64,000 nt of DNA, from assembly GCF_932276165.1 (NCBI RefSeq), contig NC_064008.1, forward strand, positions 7,073,001 through 7,137,000. The letters are read 5' to 3'. The notes below the pieces were generated by a model. It was not told where the DNA came from and made no database searches. It saw only the letters and a program-made list of their open reading frames with translations. Below, piece by piece: positions 1 through 11,727 of this stretch (position 1 is its first letter; each line of letters starts with the position of its first letter). Source of the DNA: Plutella xylostella (taxonomy: Eukaryota > Arthropoda > Insecta > Lepidoptera > Plutellidae). The position numbers and the translations under genes were made by a program.

Positions 1-1430
1 GTACTAGCAATTTTCGTGAAAATTTAGGCCTTCCCGTGATTAATAGTCGTGTCCCCTTGATCCACTTTTGCTGCACGAGTGACTACGATTAAGGATTCAT
101 ATCATTGCGGACGAAATTAGAAAAAGATGAAGATTTTTTCCTCGAAATTTTTGACGAATCTCGCGTCCAATTAAGTTGGTCCTGATTTCGGAGTTACTTC
201 ATGATAATTTCTTTTTTATATTGCTAGATAGGGACTAGCTAGACTGTTTGAGGGTTTTTTTCCGAGAGAAAAACAAACGCCAACGCAGTCGATAGTAAAG
301 CAGTTGTTTAATACAGAGGGTGTAATGTTTCCATTAGCAAAACAATACAAAATAATATATGGTACTTGTTCTAATGTAATAAAGGACGAGGTTATTGCCT
401 TAATTTCTGGGATATTAGGACCCATATTTTCAAAATATGTGAATATTTTCCCTGACCAGTGAAGATACCACCACCAAACATTAGCAATTAACAATTCTTG
501 TTGCTCGCTTGTCAAATCTGACGTAACTCGTATGCATCTGACTATTTTATGACAAGCACGTGACACTGTAAAGGATTGCTAATAGCTAATATGTCGCTGG
601 TGTAGCAGGAATATAACGCAATTCTCTAGTCCTTTAATAGCTGAACAAACCACTCCACTAGCTGTTCAGTCTTCCACCAAATTTTACATGTAAAATTTAA
701 AATTTTACAACGTGCAACGTACAAAGACCACGTTAATATTCGTCGACGCAGTGGCTGTTCGCACTTTTGGTGAGTTATTTGAATTCTGAGCGCGTCGTGC
801 GGGCAGCACGGCGCTGGGGATTGAGAACCTTCTGCGGGCTTTCAGGTTTGAGGGCTGCTTTAGATGCTTTATTATGTATATCCATCCTAACATCCCTCGG
901 CAGGGACAAATGACTTTGAGAAGATGTCTCCATCTGAGTCGATCTTGGGCAGCACCTGCGATATCCATCCACTCCATCCCAAAAACTATTGCCTCACTCT
1001 ACACAGAACGTTTCCAGGTTGTTTTTTGGCGGAAAATATATTAAAGCTAAACCAACGCTTTACGACATTCAAGGGTGAAAGTCGCATAACTTTTACATGC
1101 ATTACGAAGTGGGAAGACAGTAACAGCATTACAAAAACAAGAAACACTAAATATTTTTTTGTCCACAACTACTATACTCCGTTAAGATACACATTTTATA
1201 CAATAACTGGCTGTATCAAATGCAGTGGCATTAACGAAAGTAGTCCGCCGAGTAGCTAGGAGCCGAATTTTTGTCACATATTCGTTGACATGAAGAATGC
1301 AAAATAAGATTCGCTTCGTGTATTTTGTAAGATAAACTCGACTCGTCGTGGAAATTAAAAAGGAACACTCTCATTTTATTAGAATGAAAGAAAGAAAGGC
1401 GTTTATTCAGTGCCATGTAGCTTACACAAT
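1..1430. other. Intergenic; possible retrotransposon C-terminal remnant at 705-972
   Basis: No host gene is recognised. On the - strand, 705-972 reads EWMDIAGAAQDRLRWRHL followed by a Cys-containing tail. This resembles the end of RTE-type reverse transcriptases (AAQDR-W), but the match is short. The rest is ordinary AT-rich sequence with chance ORFs. Confidence 0.3.
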
Positions 1431-1707
1431 AAAAAAAAAAAAAAAAAAAAAAAAAACACGCACTCACGCCTTGTACTAATGTACTCCCTTGCGGGGTAGG
1501 CAGAGGTGCATTGCTGCACCCACTTTTCGCCAGAGTGTTATGTTAGTCCCAATGTAATAGGGGGCGGGCCTATTGCCATTTTACGGGCACATCCAAGACC
1601 CGAGAACAAATATCTGTGTTTAAACAAATATCTGCCCCAGCCGGGAATCGAACCCGGGACCATCGGCTCAGTAGTCAGGTCACTAACCACTACGCCATTC
1701 GGTCGTC
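1431..1707 (-). mobile_element. tRNA-derived SINE, family 1, full length
   Basis: On the - strand it begins GACGACCGAATGGCGTAGTG with box A (TGGCGTAGTGG) and box B (GGTTCGATTCC), a tRNA-like RNA polymerase III promoter. A body of about 170 bases follows, then GTGAGTGCGTG and a poly-T tail. Other copies end in (TG)n instead of T(n). Confidence 0.85.
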
Positions 1708-2034
1708 AATAAAAACTTAAATATTTATTGCTGTATGTTTTTTCATAGCTAATCAAGAAATTATTAAGGTTCCAGTTGAATTTTGTTTTGTTTCTCTTTG
1801 GATTGCACCGGTTTGAGGCTACGAACGAAACGTATTTATCTTCTACGCTACAAATTTATATCTGCATGGCTGAAGGATCCAATCAGAATAACGACAACAG
1901 CTGTTTAGTAAGATACCTACATAATTATTATTATATGAAACTCGTAAATTAACATTGTCACTCAATTGACATCCATCCACGTAAGTACCACCTACGTCGT
2001 CATGTAAGATTGAGGTGCAAGTGTCTTGTGTATA

Positions 2035-3115
2035 GTGCCACAATCTTATCTGTTCCGGTGGCGACTTCGCTGTGATCGAATCCAGTGATGCCATCGATTA
2101 AATTTTGCCTATTTCTGGTTTAAACGACAATGCATTTCTGCTATTACCTATTGTTATAATTGGGTACATTCATAAGTATAGATAAATCAAAATATAGGGT
2201 CGATAGTAAATGAAAGAGGATATAATATATCAAACGACATTTGTTGTATGGAAAATTTGTCCACGGCGAACAGAAATAAAATTAGTTCTGGTTATGTGAT
2301 GATATGTGGTCGTGGGGATAAAGAGATACGACTTAAAAAAAACTATTATTATTTTTGAACACTTTATTTAACATTTTTAAAGTAAATAGAAACAAGAGCA
2401 TACAATTAAAAGAAATTCAGACAGTGTGCAAAGGTTAATTCATCATCATCATTATCACGACCCATCACGTCCCCACTGCTGGGGCACGGGTCTCCTTCCA
2501 AAGGCTAATTGCCAAAAAGCAATTTCTTTCAGCCAACTCTTGATAGGTTGGGAAAACAATGATTATTTCGTCTAAAATCGCTGAAGGTGCGAGAAATTCT
2601 TCTTGGTATACTGCATAAGATTTAAAGTATCATGTCATGTCCTCACACCTGTAATCAAAGAAAAATAAAGATTATATACTTTTCATCACGAGTATCACGA
2701 CTATTCACGACCCATCCCGTCCCCACTGCTGGGGCACGGGCCTCTCTGCTCTCGGGAAAATATTTAATAAAATTACATGGAGTATATGGGTAAAATTATT
2801 CGTCATATTTGGCAACACTAACCTGTAGCCGCTGCAACTCGTACTTCCAATTTTTCAAACGGAATTAAAGGCGCCTGAATATGTTATTCTTCCTGCATAA
2901 AAGCCAATATATATAGTACTACTTTTCTTGCATCACATTACAGCGCTTTTGGCATTATTTCACCCAGAAAATCACAAAACAAATTAAATAACGTAGCGTC
3001 AGCCTCTTCGCAGAACTTGACAACTTAAATAACGCACAGAGTATGAAATGACGTTTGACAATGACGTCTCGTTAGTTGCACATTTTGACCACCGGAACAG
3101 ATAAGATTGTGGCAC
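2035..3115. mobile_element. Non-autonomous DNA transposon with 27-base perfect terminal inverted repeats
   Basis: GTGCCACAATCTTATCTGTT and the next seven bases at 2035-2061 recur inverted at 3089-3115. TATA lies outside each end and may be the target duplication. No transposase frame is seen inside. It contains two short 5S-SINE 3' ends at about 2448-2503 and 2700-2743. Confidence 0.65.
2448..2503 (-). mobile_element. 5S-derived SINE, 3' end fragment
   Basis: It matches the last part of the 5S SINE (CCCCACTGCTGGGGCACGGG, read from the + strand) with (ATC)n at its tail end. A second, shorter fragment lies at 2700-2743. Confidence 0.6.
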
Positions 3116-3479
3116 TATACATTATATTATAGGGAACAAATTGTACTTTTCGCGCTTTCACACTTTACTTCCCAACAACAACTCTAAAGATGAAGTCATT
3201 GATATTTTTCATGAATTTCAAGAGGTATGCGTAGGTACACTGTAAGTAAATGTACTCCATAACTTGTCAAATAGCGTCGTGAAAAAACGTTTCTACATAT
3301 ACCTACACATATTATGCTCAAGACTGTAATCCCAGAAGGGATAGTCAGAGATGTCTCGCCAGCGAGTCACCCGCTTTTCGCTGTACATTTTCACTCACTT
3401 GATAGGTCGCGAGCCGTATCGCTGTTTTCGAATGAACCCAGCGCACTAAGGGTACACATCTGGTACAGATCTAGTTTTT

Positions 3480-3676
3480 TATGTACATTATTATGTATAA
3501 TTTAAATTTTGAGTTTAGTTGGGTAACTAATTGTCGATTTATTGTGTTTTGTGAATGCAGTGTTTATCTTGAATTGTTTGTCCATCTAGTTTGTATTTAA
3601 GTATTCTGATCCTATTTGTATTTGTGAAGGTTTTGATGTAACAGGCTTTGGTGAACCGTAATAAATAAATAAATAG
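3480..3676 (+). mobile_element. LINE 3' UTR fragment with (AATA)n tail
   Basis: An AT-rich stretch ends CGTAATAAATAAATAAATAG, typical of lepidopteran LINE 3' tails. The segment before it (about 3313-3450, TCGCGAGCCGTATC) recurs in diverged form at 55625-55740. Confidence 0.4.
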
Positions 3677-3789
3677 AAACATAGATCTACCTACCTCACA
3701 AAGTAAACATCAATGCCAGCAAGCTGTGCAGTCGCATTCGTTAAACCAGACGCAGAAGTTCTACACTGTCGCTCTGAAACTAAACGCGA

Positions 3790-4075
3790 CAGGGGGTCAC
3801 TCTATGTATAAATCGACGAACGAACGAGAATTGTCAAGCAATCGGCACGATTTATACAACGAGATAGTCGTGGATAGCACGCTCGGCGTGAATCACGGCT
3901 TTAATAGATAGAATATTCTTGATTTGTACGCAAACAGAAAATAAATCACAAAACTTATAATATAGGTACAAAAATTGCGATCGTATCGCTTAACGCGATT
4001 TTTTCCAGACAACCTTTGGGTGGACCTTTATCTCGTTTTTGTTCGGTCTTTCGTCGATTAGAGAGTGACCCCCTG
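3790..4075. mobile_element. MITE with CAGGGGGTCACTCT terminal inverted repeats
   Basis: CAGGGGGTCACTCT at 3790 recurs inverted ending at 4075, and TCGACGAA lies inside both ends. Related copies are at 52573-52942 and 56890-57032. It carries TTTATTTCGCACAATCCGCG just outside its right end, repeated at 4404. Confidence 0.65.
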
Positions 4076-4672
4076 AAAGTAAAGGCGACTCGCTCGCTCG
4101 CTTATGCCCAACTTTATTTCGCACAATCCGCGATGTAAAGACAACCATATTATAATACGGACTAGATGGAGTGTCAGTGCAAAAGAAACATCTCGAACAC
4201 AAATATATCCCCACTTCTACCACTTAGCTCTTATTTTGATAAAGTTTTTGAAAAATTGAGACTTTATTCTTTGGTACAATGATTGTCATTTAACATAAAA
4301 TAGTTTTACAGTAAACCAAATTTATGCGGACAGTTTTTTGCTATGTTTTTATATGTGACACGCCATCTAGTTCGTATATTGTTAATCTAAGCTTATTCCC
4401 AACTTTATTTCGCACAATCCGCGATGCACGATGTGAAGTCACTAATATCATAAGTGAGAAGTGTCTTTGTTTATTTCATAATGTTTATGTTTACTCTTTC
4501 AACAGCTGACATTGTTATGGTACTTCTGGATGCGTTTATTCTGTATTCTAGTTTAGGTCTTAAGAAATATGTAGGTATAATATTAGGTATGTAAGTACTT
4601 ACTTTAGTTAATTTTGTTTGGTAAAGAGATTTTGTGCTATTGACTTTTAACCTATATAGTTTAGATAATTAC
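4076..4672. other. Intergenic with a 29-base direct repeat
   Basis: No gene seen. A 29-base segment at 4108-4136 (starting CCCAACTTTATTTCGC) is repeated at 4398-4426, suggesting two diverged copies of another small element. Confidence 0.5.
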
Positions 4673-4688
4673 AAACGATTCGACTTCA

Positions 4689-4798
4689 CACACACACACA
4701 CTCACGCCTTGTACTAATGTACTCCCTTGCGGGGTAGGCAGAGGTGCATTGCTGCACCCACTTTTCGCCAGAGTGTTATGTTAGTCCCAATGTTATAA
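4689..4798 (-). mobile_element. tRNA SINE family 1, 5'-truncated, with 16-base target duplication
   Basis: Only the 3' half of the SINE is present, tail (TG)n. AAACGATTCGACTTCA flanks it exactly on both sides (4673-4688 and 4799-4814), marking LINE-mediated insertion. Confidence 0.88.
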
Positions 4799-5383
4799 AA
4801 ACGATTCGACTTCAATGAATAATTAAAATCGGAAAAAAGAAAGAATTAAAATAGGAACTTAATAATAAATCGCTGGTACCGAAACTACTAATTCTAGTTC
4901 TAATAAAACAGAAAATTACAATATGGAAAATGAGATTTACGCCAGTCGTCCTTCGTAAAGTTGAATTCAAACAAAGAATAGAAAGTAAAATTTAATTTTG
5001 CTTGCTTCAGAATCGCTGACATTTTATAGATGAAAACATCCACCTTAACTCATAGGTATGTCAAAAGCCATTACAAGTGAGGTAATATCCAAAAAATCCC
5101 ATTTTATATCTGCCGTTAACGCTTCCCCAGAACATAATATGCACGCGCCTCGTAAGGGCCTATAAAACAATAAGAAAAGACGAATGTGTGGTGCCTGACA
5201 GTGCCAGGAGGCATTAAATTGAATATCAGTTGCCCTGTTCTATGTAGAAGTTTTGGGTGTTGGAATAGCTGGTTAGAGTAAAACACAATCGCAAAGGTAT
5301 AATAAATTAACACATTCGAGGACATGACGTGTATAGACGTCCTCATCTGGTGCCTAATCAGGTTTTCCGAGTGTTATTTTAAT

Positions 5384-5597
5384 CCTAATCCTAACTAATA
5401 TTATAAATGCGAAAGTAACTGTGTCTGTCTGTATGTCTGTCTGTCTGTTACTCTTTCACGTAAACTACTCAACAGATTTGAATGAAATTTGGTATACATA
5501 TGGTCTAGACCCTGAGAAAGAACATAGGCTACTTTTTATCCCGGAATTCCCACGGGAAAACTTTTTAAGGCGAAACGAAGCTCGCGGGAACAGCTAG
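5384..5597 (+). mobile_element. Helitron/MITE-like element with internal GTCT microsatellite
   Basis: It begins TCCTAATCCTAACTAATATT after A and ends GGGAACAGCTAG before T, as in Helitrons (TC...CTRR between A and T). It has a (GTCT)n tract and the segment GAATGAAATTTGGTATACAT. It resembles moth elements with (GTCY)n tracts. The same insertion is in copy B at 10572-10790. Confidence 0.6.
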
Positions 5598-7899
5598 TAT
5601 TGTATAAAAATTGTAAAATTGAAAAGCTCATCGCTCTTTGTCATAGCATCTTCGTAAAGGCTTTTAAGGAAAATAGCTCTAAGACTTAAAAAACTATCCG
5701 AAGACTAAACAAGCTTTCTCCAGTGTCCATGCTAAAAGTTTCGATACCTACTTTATAGCTTTATTGTCAAGTTTCACAAAGCTATCGATATAAAATGCTT
5801 GGAGAATAAATTGTCTCAGTATTTCCCCGTCAAAAGTGTATATATATATATTTTATAAAATGAAGAACATTTATTATTTTCCACCAATTATATACTGAGA
5901 TACTGGGTCACAAATCACAATGCAACGAGTGGAATACATCACACTAGGGTTTGTCATCGTAGTGAAGATTACCAATCATATTGTTTGTTTGTTCGTTTTT
6001 TTTTTTTAATTTTAAGTAGCTATGTTTGTGTCCCACTGCTGGGCAAAGGCCTCCCCATGTTTATTCCACACGTCTCTGTTGTTCATTTATTTATAATAAT
6101 TCTTAACAATACAATAAACATTGCCAGCCACAACTTTATCTCGTTGTATAAAGTGTGACAATTTAGTTCGCTCGTTCGTCAATTCAGAAAGTGATCCTTC
6201 AGGTGATAGGTATGACATTAACCGGGAAGCTCTTTTGAGCACCCCTATTTACCAATCATGATTCGTCAGTAAATTCAGTAGATTTTGATATTTATGAAAC
6301 CGTAAGCACTCGAGATGGATACCTATCTCTTTTGCTAACTGTACAACTAAGTTACGATCCCTGGCTTACTGCCGTACTAACGAGGTTTCTGTGTCGTCCC
6401 ATTGGAAAGTTTTCCGTGTGATTATTGCAGCAGTCAGACACACGGCACAGTGTTGTTTAGTGACGGAACTTTTTTAACCCCACAGATATAAAAATGGGTG
6501 TTATAATTATTATAAGTCGAACGTGTCAGACACACACGCTCTTTTTGTATCATTAATATTTTTATTTACTTATAAAAATATATATTAGACTTACTTTGTA
6601 AAGAACAACAAGGTGTTAGGTACATCCTGTTAGATAATATAAGTATTAGAAATAAATAAATAAATAAAACAACATATTTTGTAAATGGTCTCTGGCTACC
6701 ACACTGACCTAATCTTCTGTAGCCTAAGTAAAAGTGGAGATATAGGGCCGAGGACTAACGTAGATATCAGTGTTCTTGCACTTTCCTATAATAATATTTA
6801 ACCTATATGAAAAAATACTTTCAATTGATGAAATGCTATTGAATAATCATATTAACTCCTCTCGTCTCCGCCTACTCGTATCATTATTGAAAAACGATTG
6901 TATGTCTACGACATCTCTATCTTCGATACAACATACACATACCTACCTAATATACTACGTGTAACTTTTACCAAACTCTCCCTGTCGGAATTCTGCCAAA
7001 TACAAATATGATAAGGGCCTGGCATTCAGACTGATTTAGAATCAAACAAAACAACAAGTTATCAGCATATATACAGGGTGTTGTGACACTTTGTGGTCTT
7101 AACTGAAAGGGGATGACTTTGTTAGTCATTCTCAGTATGTTTTTGTTGTATGACTTTTGAAAAAAGTTGCTACGCTATAGAAACTTTGTTTGTCTTTTTA
7201 TTGTGGGCACTGGAATATTTTTTTACGAATTTCCAGAAATTGTAGAATAAAAGTTGTTCAAAATGACCGCCAGAGCCAGTATACCAATGAACTTAAATAG
7301 TGAACAAATATCTGTTAGGTTACCAGGGGCGTATTTACCCTAGGGCTAAAAGGGCTACAGCCCGGGGCGGCAGGCGGCGAAGGGCGCCCCAGGGGCGGCC
7401 GGCAGGCCGCCCTTAGGCTTTAGGTTGGGGGATTAAAAAAGTACAGAACAATATTTTAGGACTTAAGCCTAGAACGGCCCTGAGCCATTTTTCCAAATGT
7501 TGATTTCATGTCTTAAGAAATATGATTTAAAGTATGAAAGCCGGCCTTTTCTTTTCTGAACCGGTGGAATAGTCTAATTTTTTTCCGCCTCGGTATTTTT
7601 TTTCAGGAAATCTAAAGCTTGGCTTTTTTTGCCTCACTCAGCCCTGCACAAGTTTATTTCTAAACGTTCTAAAATTCTAAAAAAAAACTGCATGCAGATT
7701 TTTTTTTCTTCGGAATATATCATTATCTATGCAAATCTATCACCACAATGTTTTTATATGGTTTTTATACATACGAGTATGTAGGTCGGTAGGAACTCTA
7801 CACTTCTTCTTCTTTCGTGTCAGTAAACATGCGAATTTTTTAATTTGTCCAGACCAAAACGAAGCAACTTTGATAGCATTCTGGTTGGCATAGGGCGCA

Positions 7900-9138
7900 G
7901 GAGAGTAATTGCTTCATAGTCAGGGGGGCGGTACCCACTTGGAAAGATTGTCCTTGCAGCAGCCTACCTCTGCTCGCAACCGATTTAGAGTCTTCCAAAT
8001 GTGCCAGGGGAGACTGATACCGGAAGCAAGTTTTTCTTCAAGAGGTAGAAAAGGATCCTGGGGCTGCTTTTCCTCCCAGAGCCTTAGCCTTGCGTTTTGT
8101 GGGTTTTCATCCGTTAAGGCGGCGTTTGGCGTTTGCGGCTCTTAAGGCGGGAAGGTCTTCGTCGCATTCTTGTTTGCCTTTCTCAACAGAACATGCCACT
8201 TTTCGCCGTATGCTGGGGGGTACTATCCCAGCCAGAGAGTAGACTTTGTAGAGCGGCGTCGGTTTGAGGCATCCCGTTACTATACGAACTGTGTCGTAAA
8301 GAGCAAAATCTACTTATCTAGCCTGCGCGGACCTAGCCCATATCATCATCAAGTCAATGTCAAAGTCAAATATTTTTATTCCTTAGTATAAATATAAAAT
8401 TCTCTGATGAACGTCAATTTTTAAAAACTACTGTCCGTTCGGATAAGGGGCTTTTTCTGTCAAAGGAGAAGAACGGAGGCAAGAAACTCCTGAGTCAACA
8501 GTTGGTATACAATACTTATAAGCAACAAGGAGCGCCACAACACTCGGTCCTCGGCCTCATCCAACCACTACCGGCTCTACCCGCCTAAGGTCGTCAGTCC
8601 AGCGGGCAGGAGGGCGTCCCACGCTGCGTTTGCCTGTTCGTGGTCTCCACTCGAGAACTCGTCTACCCCAAAGGTTATCGGTTCTTCGGCAGATATGACC
8701 AGCCCACTGCCACTTCAGCTTGCATATTTTGACAGCGATGTCGGTAACCTTAGTCCTCTGACGGATAAACTCATTTTTGATACGATCCATCAGAGAAACC
8801 CCAAGCATAGCTCTCTCCATAGCACGCTGAGCTACTTTTAATCGGTAGGTAGACCAGTCCTACCGTCAGTGTCCACGTCTCTGCACCATACGTCATCACT
8901 GGCAGGACGCACTGGTTGAAGACTTTTGTCTTCTGGCTCTGAGGAATGGGAATCTTGCCCATATGGGGCAGGTAAATTCGGCTGAGAAGCAGAGTGCTAA
9001 GCTACTTGTTCGTAGAACTAGCGGAGAGGCGCCCCAGCTGGTAGACGCAAGCCTTCGCAGAAGGTTGTTTCGGGAGCTGACTTTCTTCTTGATGTTTTGG
9101 CAGTGGGTGTTGTACGCGAGGGATCTATCTAGGGTCAT
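7900..9138 (-). pseudogene. LINE reverse transcriptase C-terminal fragment, itself interrupted
   Basis: 9138-8963 reads TLDRSLAYNTHCQNIKKKVS and LRTSSLALCFSAE, and 8240-8150 reads LAGIVPPSIRRKVA, both as in the C-terminal half of a non-LTR reverse transcriptase. The middle is split by an insertion at 8344-8956, flanked by GCCCATAT on each side (8336-8343, 8957-8964). Frameshifts show it is dead. Confidence 0.6.
8344..8956 (-). mobile_element. RTE-like reverse transcriptase end joined to another LINE 3' UTR, nested in the hAT
   Basis: 8956-8540 encodes KTKVFNQCVLPVMTYGAETW, then after a frameshift KICKLKWQWAGHICRR and GKRSVGRPPARWTDDLRR, the C-terminal end of RTE-like retrotransposons. 8345-8530 is a different LINE 3' UTR (CCGTTCGGATAAGGGGC) that also occurs at 53165-53282. 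The 8-base flanking repeat GCCCATAT supports one insertion event. Confidence 0.65.
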
Positions 9139-9747
9139 TCCGATTTATTTTGGTGACGAGCAGTGCTGGATTTTTTAAGTATGAAAGCCGGCCTTTGTTC
9201 TTTTCTGAACCGGTAAAATAGACTATTTTTTCCGTCTCTGTATTTTTTTAAGGAAATCTAAAGAAAAAAAAATTGTCTTACTCAGTCGCCAACGTTTAAA
9301 ATGTACTCGCTCTTTTTGTTGTCTTTCATTCCTTGATGGGGCGGAAAACTACTGGAGCCCAGGGCGCGAAATCTTTAAATACGCCCCTGTAGGTTACCAA
9401 TAAAACAGTTTCATTCCAAAGAACAATTTACACTTCAGTACATACTACTCGCTCGTAATATATAATTATGAAATAAATAACCTAAACCTCCTGCTTATTG
9501 AACCGTAAATCGGAATTTATTTCTCTGCATAGAGTACCTACTCGATATTTTCGCTAACTGTACTTATGTACATTTTAGAATTTTACATTTATTTAGGTAT
9601 CAAATTATAAATACAATCAATCAAATGAACATTTTAATAATTATTTTGTCAGCTCTTGTATTGGGTTTCGTGAGTCCATTGAACAAGTTTATGTCATATT
9701 GCATTAGGGTTATTATTATAAGTTGTGAAACTTTGTGAACTTCTAAT

Positions 9748-9947
9748 ACCCCATTTACACTCTCGCACGAGTGGCGAGGCGAGCGACAAGGCGAGGGGCG
9801 AGGCGCGAGTGTGAACAGACGCTCGTGGCTCGCCTCCTCGCTCGCCTCGCCACTCGCGGCGCTCGCGTCCGGAGCGGTTTTTGGGGCACGAGTCAAAGGA
9901 GCTCGCGTCGAGCTCGCGTCGCACGCGAGCGGGTGTTTACACTCTTC
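9748..9947. repeat. GC-rich foldback MITE-like island between the duplicated copies
   Basis: A sharply GC-rich block built from GAGGCGAGCG and GCTCGCCTCGCC runs that can pair (about 9765-9785 with 9840-9856). TTTACACTC near its left and right ends suggests MITE termini. Overlapping chance ORFs on both strands come from this composition. Confidence 0.55.
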
Positions 9948-10023
9948 ACACACACACACACACTCACGCCTTGTACTAATGTACTCCCTTGCGGGGTAGT
10001 CAGAGGTGCATTGCTGCACCCAC
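9948..10023 (-). mobile_element. tRNA SINE family 1, short 3' fragment at the copy B boundary
   Basis: (CA)n followed by CTCACGCCTTGTACTAATGT to GCTGCACCCAC. It corresponds to the SINE at 4689-4798, with the rest and the right target repeat deleted. Confidence 0.8.
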
Positions 10024-10571
10024 ATAAATAATTAAAACCATAGGAACTTAATAATAAATCAGTGGTACCGTATCTACTAATTCTACTTCTAATAAAACAG
10101 AAAATTACAAAATGGAAAATGGGATTTACGCCAGTCGTCCTTCGTAAAGTTGAATTCAAACAAAGAATAGAAAGTAAAATTTAATTTTGCTTGCTTCAGA
10201 ATCGCTGACATTTTATAGATGAAAACATCCACCTTAACTCATAGGTATGTCAAAAGCCATTACAAGTGAGGTAATATCCAAAAAATCCCATTTTATATCT
10301 GCCGTTAACGCTTCCCCAGAACATAATATGCACGCGCCTCGTAAGGGCCTATAAAACAATAAGAAAAGACGAATGTGTGGTGCCTGACAGTCCCAGAAGG
10401 CATTAAATTGAATATCAGTTGCCCTGTTCTATGTAGAAGTTTTGGGTGTTGGAATAGCTGGTTAGAGTAAAAACACAATCGCAAGGGTATAATAAAATAA
10501 CACATTCCAGGACATGACGTGTATAGACGTACTCATCAGGTACCTAATCAGGTTTTCCGAGTGTTATTTTA

Positions 10572-10790
10572 ATCCTAATCCTAACTTAATATTATAAATG
10601 CGAAAGTAACTGTGTCTGTCTGTATGTCTGTCTGTCTGTTACTCTTTCACGTCAAAACTACTGAACAGATTTGAATGAAATTTGGTATACATATGGTCTA
10701 GACCCTGAGAAAGAACATAGGCTACTTTTTATCCCGGAATTCCCACGGGAAAACTTTTTAAGGCGAAGCGAAGCTCGCGGGAACAGCTAG
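10572..10790 (+). mobile_element. Helitron/MITE-like GTCT element (copy B ortholog)
   Basis: Same position and ends as 5384-5597 in copy A, so the insertion is older than the duplication. Confidence 0.6.
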
Positions 10791-11509
10791 TATTGTATAA
10801 AAATTGAAAAGCTCATCGCTCTTTGTCATAGCATCTTCGTAAAGGCTTTTAAGGAAAATAGCTCTAAGACTTAAAAAACTGTCCGAAGACTAAACAAGCT
10901 TTCTTCAGTGTCCATGCTAAAAGTTTCGATACCTACTTTATAGCTTTATTGTCAAGTTTCACAAAGATATCGATATAAAATGCTTGGAGAATAAATTGTC
11001 TCAGTATTTCCCCGTCAAAAGTGTAATATTTTGTTTAGAAGGCTTGAAAGTGTATTTTGGAAGAACATTTATTATTTTCCACCAATTTTATACTGAGATA
11101 CTGGGTCACAAATCACAATGCAACGAGTGGAATTCATCACACTAGGGTTTGTCATCGTAGTGAAGATTACCAATCACATTGTTTGTTTGTTTATTGATCT
11201 TTTTTTTTATTTAAGTAGCTATGTTTGTGTCCCACTGCTGGGCAAAGGCCTCCCCATGTTTATTCCACACGTCTCTGTTGTTCATTTATTTATAATAATT
11301 CTTAACAATACATTCAACTGCAGTTTTGTTTTCCATGGCCAGCCACAACTTTATCTCGTTGTATAAAGTGTGACAATTTAGTTCGCTCCTTCGTCAATTC
11401 AGAGAGTGATCCTTCAGGTGATAGGTATGACATTAATCGGGGAAGCTCCTTTCGAGCACCCCTATTTACCAATTGTGATTCGTCAGAAAATTTAGTAGAT
11501 TTATTTATG

Positions 11510-11727
11510 ATATATAGCTGTTCCCGCGAACTTCGCTTCGCCTTAAAAAGTTTTCCCGTGGGAATTCCGGGATAAAAAGTAGCCTATGTTCTTTCTCAGG
11601 GTCTAGACCATATGTATACTAAATTTCATTCAAATCTGTTCAGTAGTTTAGGCGTGAAAGAGTAACAGACAGACAGACAGACAGACAGACACAGTTACTT
11701 TCGCATTTATAATATTAGTTAGGATTA
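11510..11727 (-). mobile_element. Helitron/MITE-like GTCT element, only in copy B
   Basis: Inverted copy of the same family, with a (CAGA)n tract on the + strand. Copy A reads straight through the site near 6285-6292, so this insertion came after the duplication. Confidence 0.75.

Larger units (their letters stand above)
7324..9389. mobile_element. hAT-like non-autonomous transposon, 2066 bp
   Basis: CAGGGGCGTATTTA starts at 7324 and recurs as a perfect inverted copy ending at 9389. The 8-base duplication TAGGTTAC flanks it (7316-7323, 9390-9397). Copy B keeps the unoccupied site near 12756-12766, which proves both ends. CA...TG termini and the 8-base duplication are hAT features. No hAT transposase is seen; the inside holds retrotransposon pieces, and a direct repeat (AGTATGAAAGCCGGCCTT) near 7535 and 9179. 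Confidence 0.88.
4686..9747. repeat. Segmental duplication, copy A (interrupted by a hAT element)
   Basis: From about 4817 to 7323 and from 9398 to 9747 this segment matches 10025-13113 almost base for base by eye. It includes LINE debris, a GTCT-containing element and a TACAGGGTG MITE, and no credible host exon. The left breakpoint falls in the (CA)n end of a SINE in both copies; the right ends share CTTCTAAT. Confidence 0.9.

Noticed and set aside
216..566. 116-codon open frame on the - strand
   Set aside because: No recognisable motif, AT-rich codons and no repeat in the window; most likely chance.
5116..5346. Open frame shared by both duplicated copies (also 10305-10505)
   Set aside because: Conservation is explained by the recent duplication; the frame has no domain features and differs at its start.
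9621..10159. Several overlapping Arg/Ala-rich frames on both strands
   Set aside because: Produced by the GC-rich foldback block, which keeps many frames open by composition.
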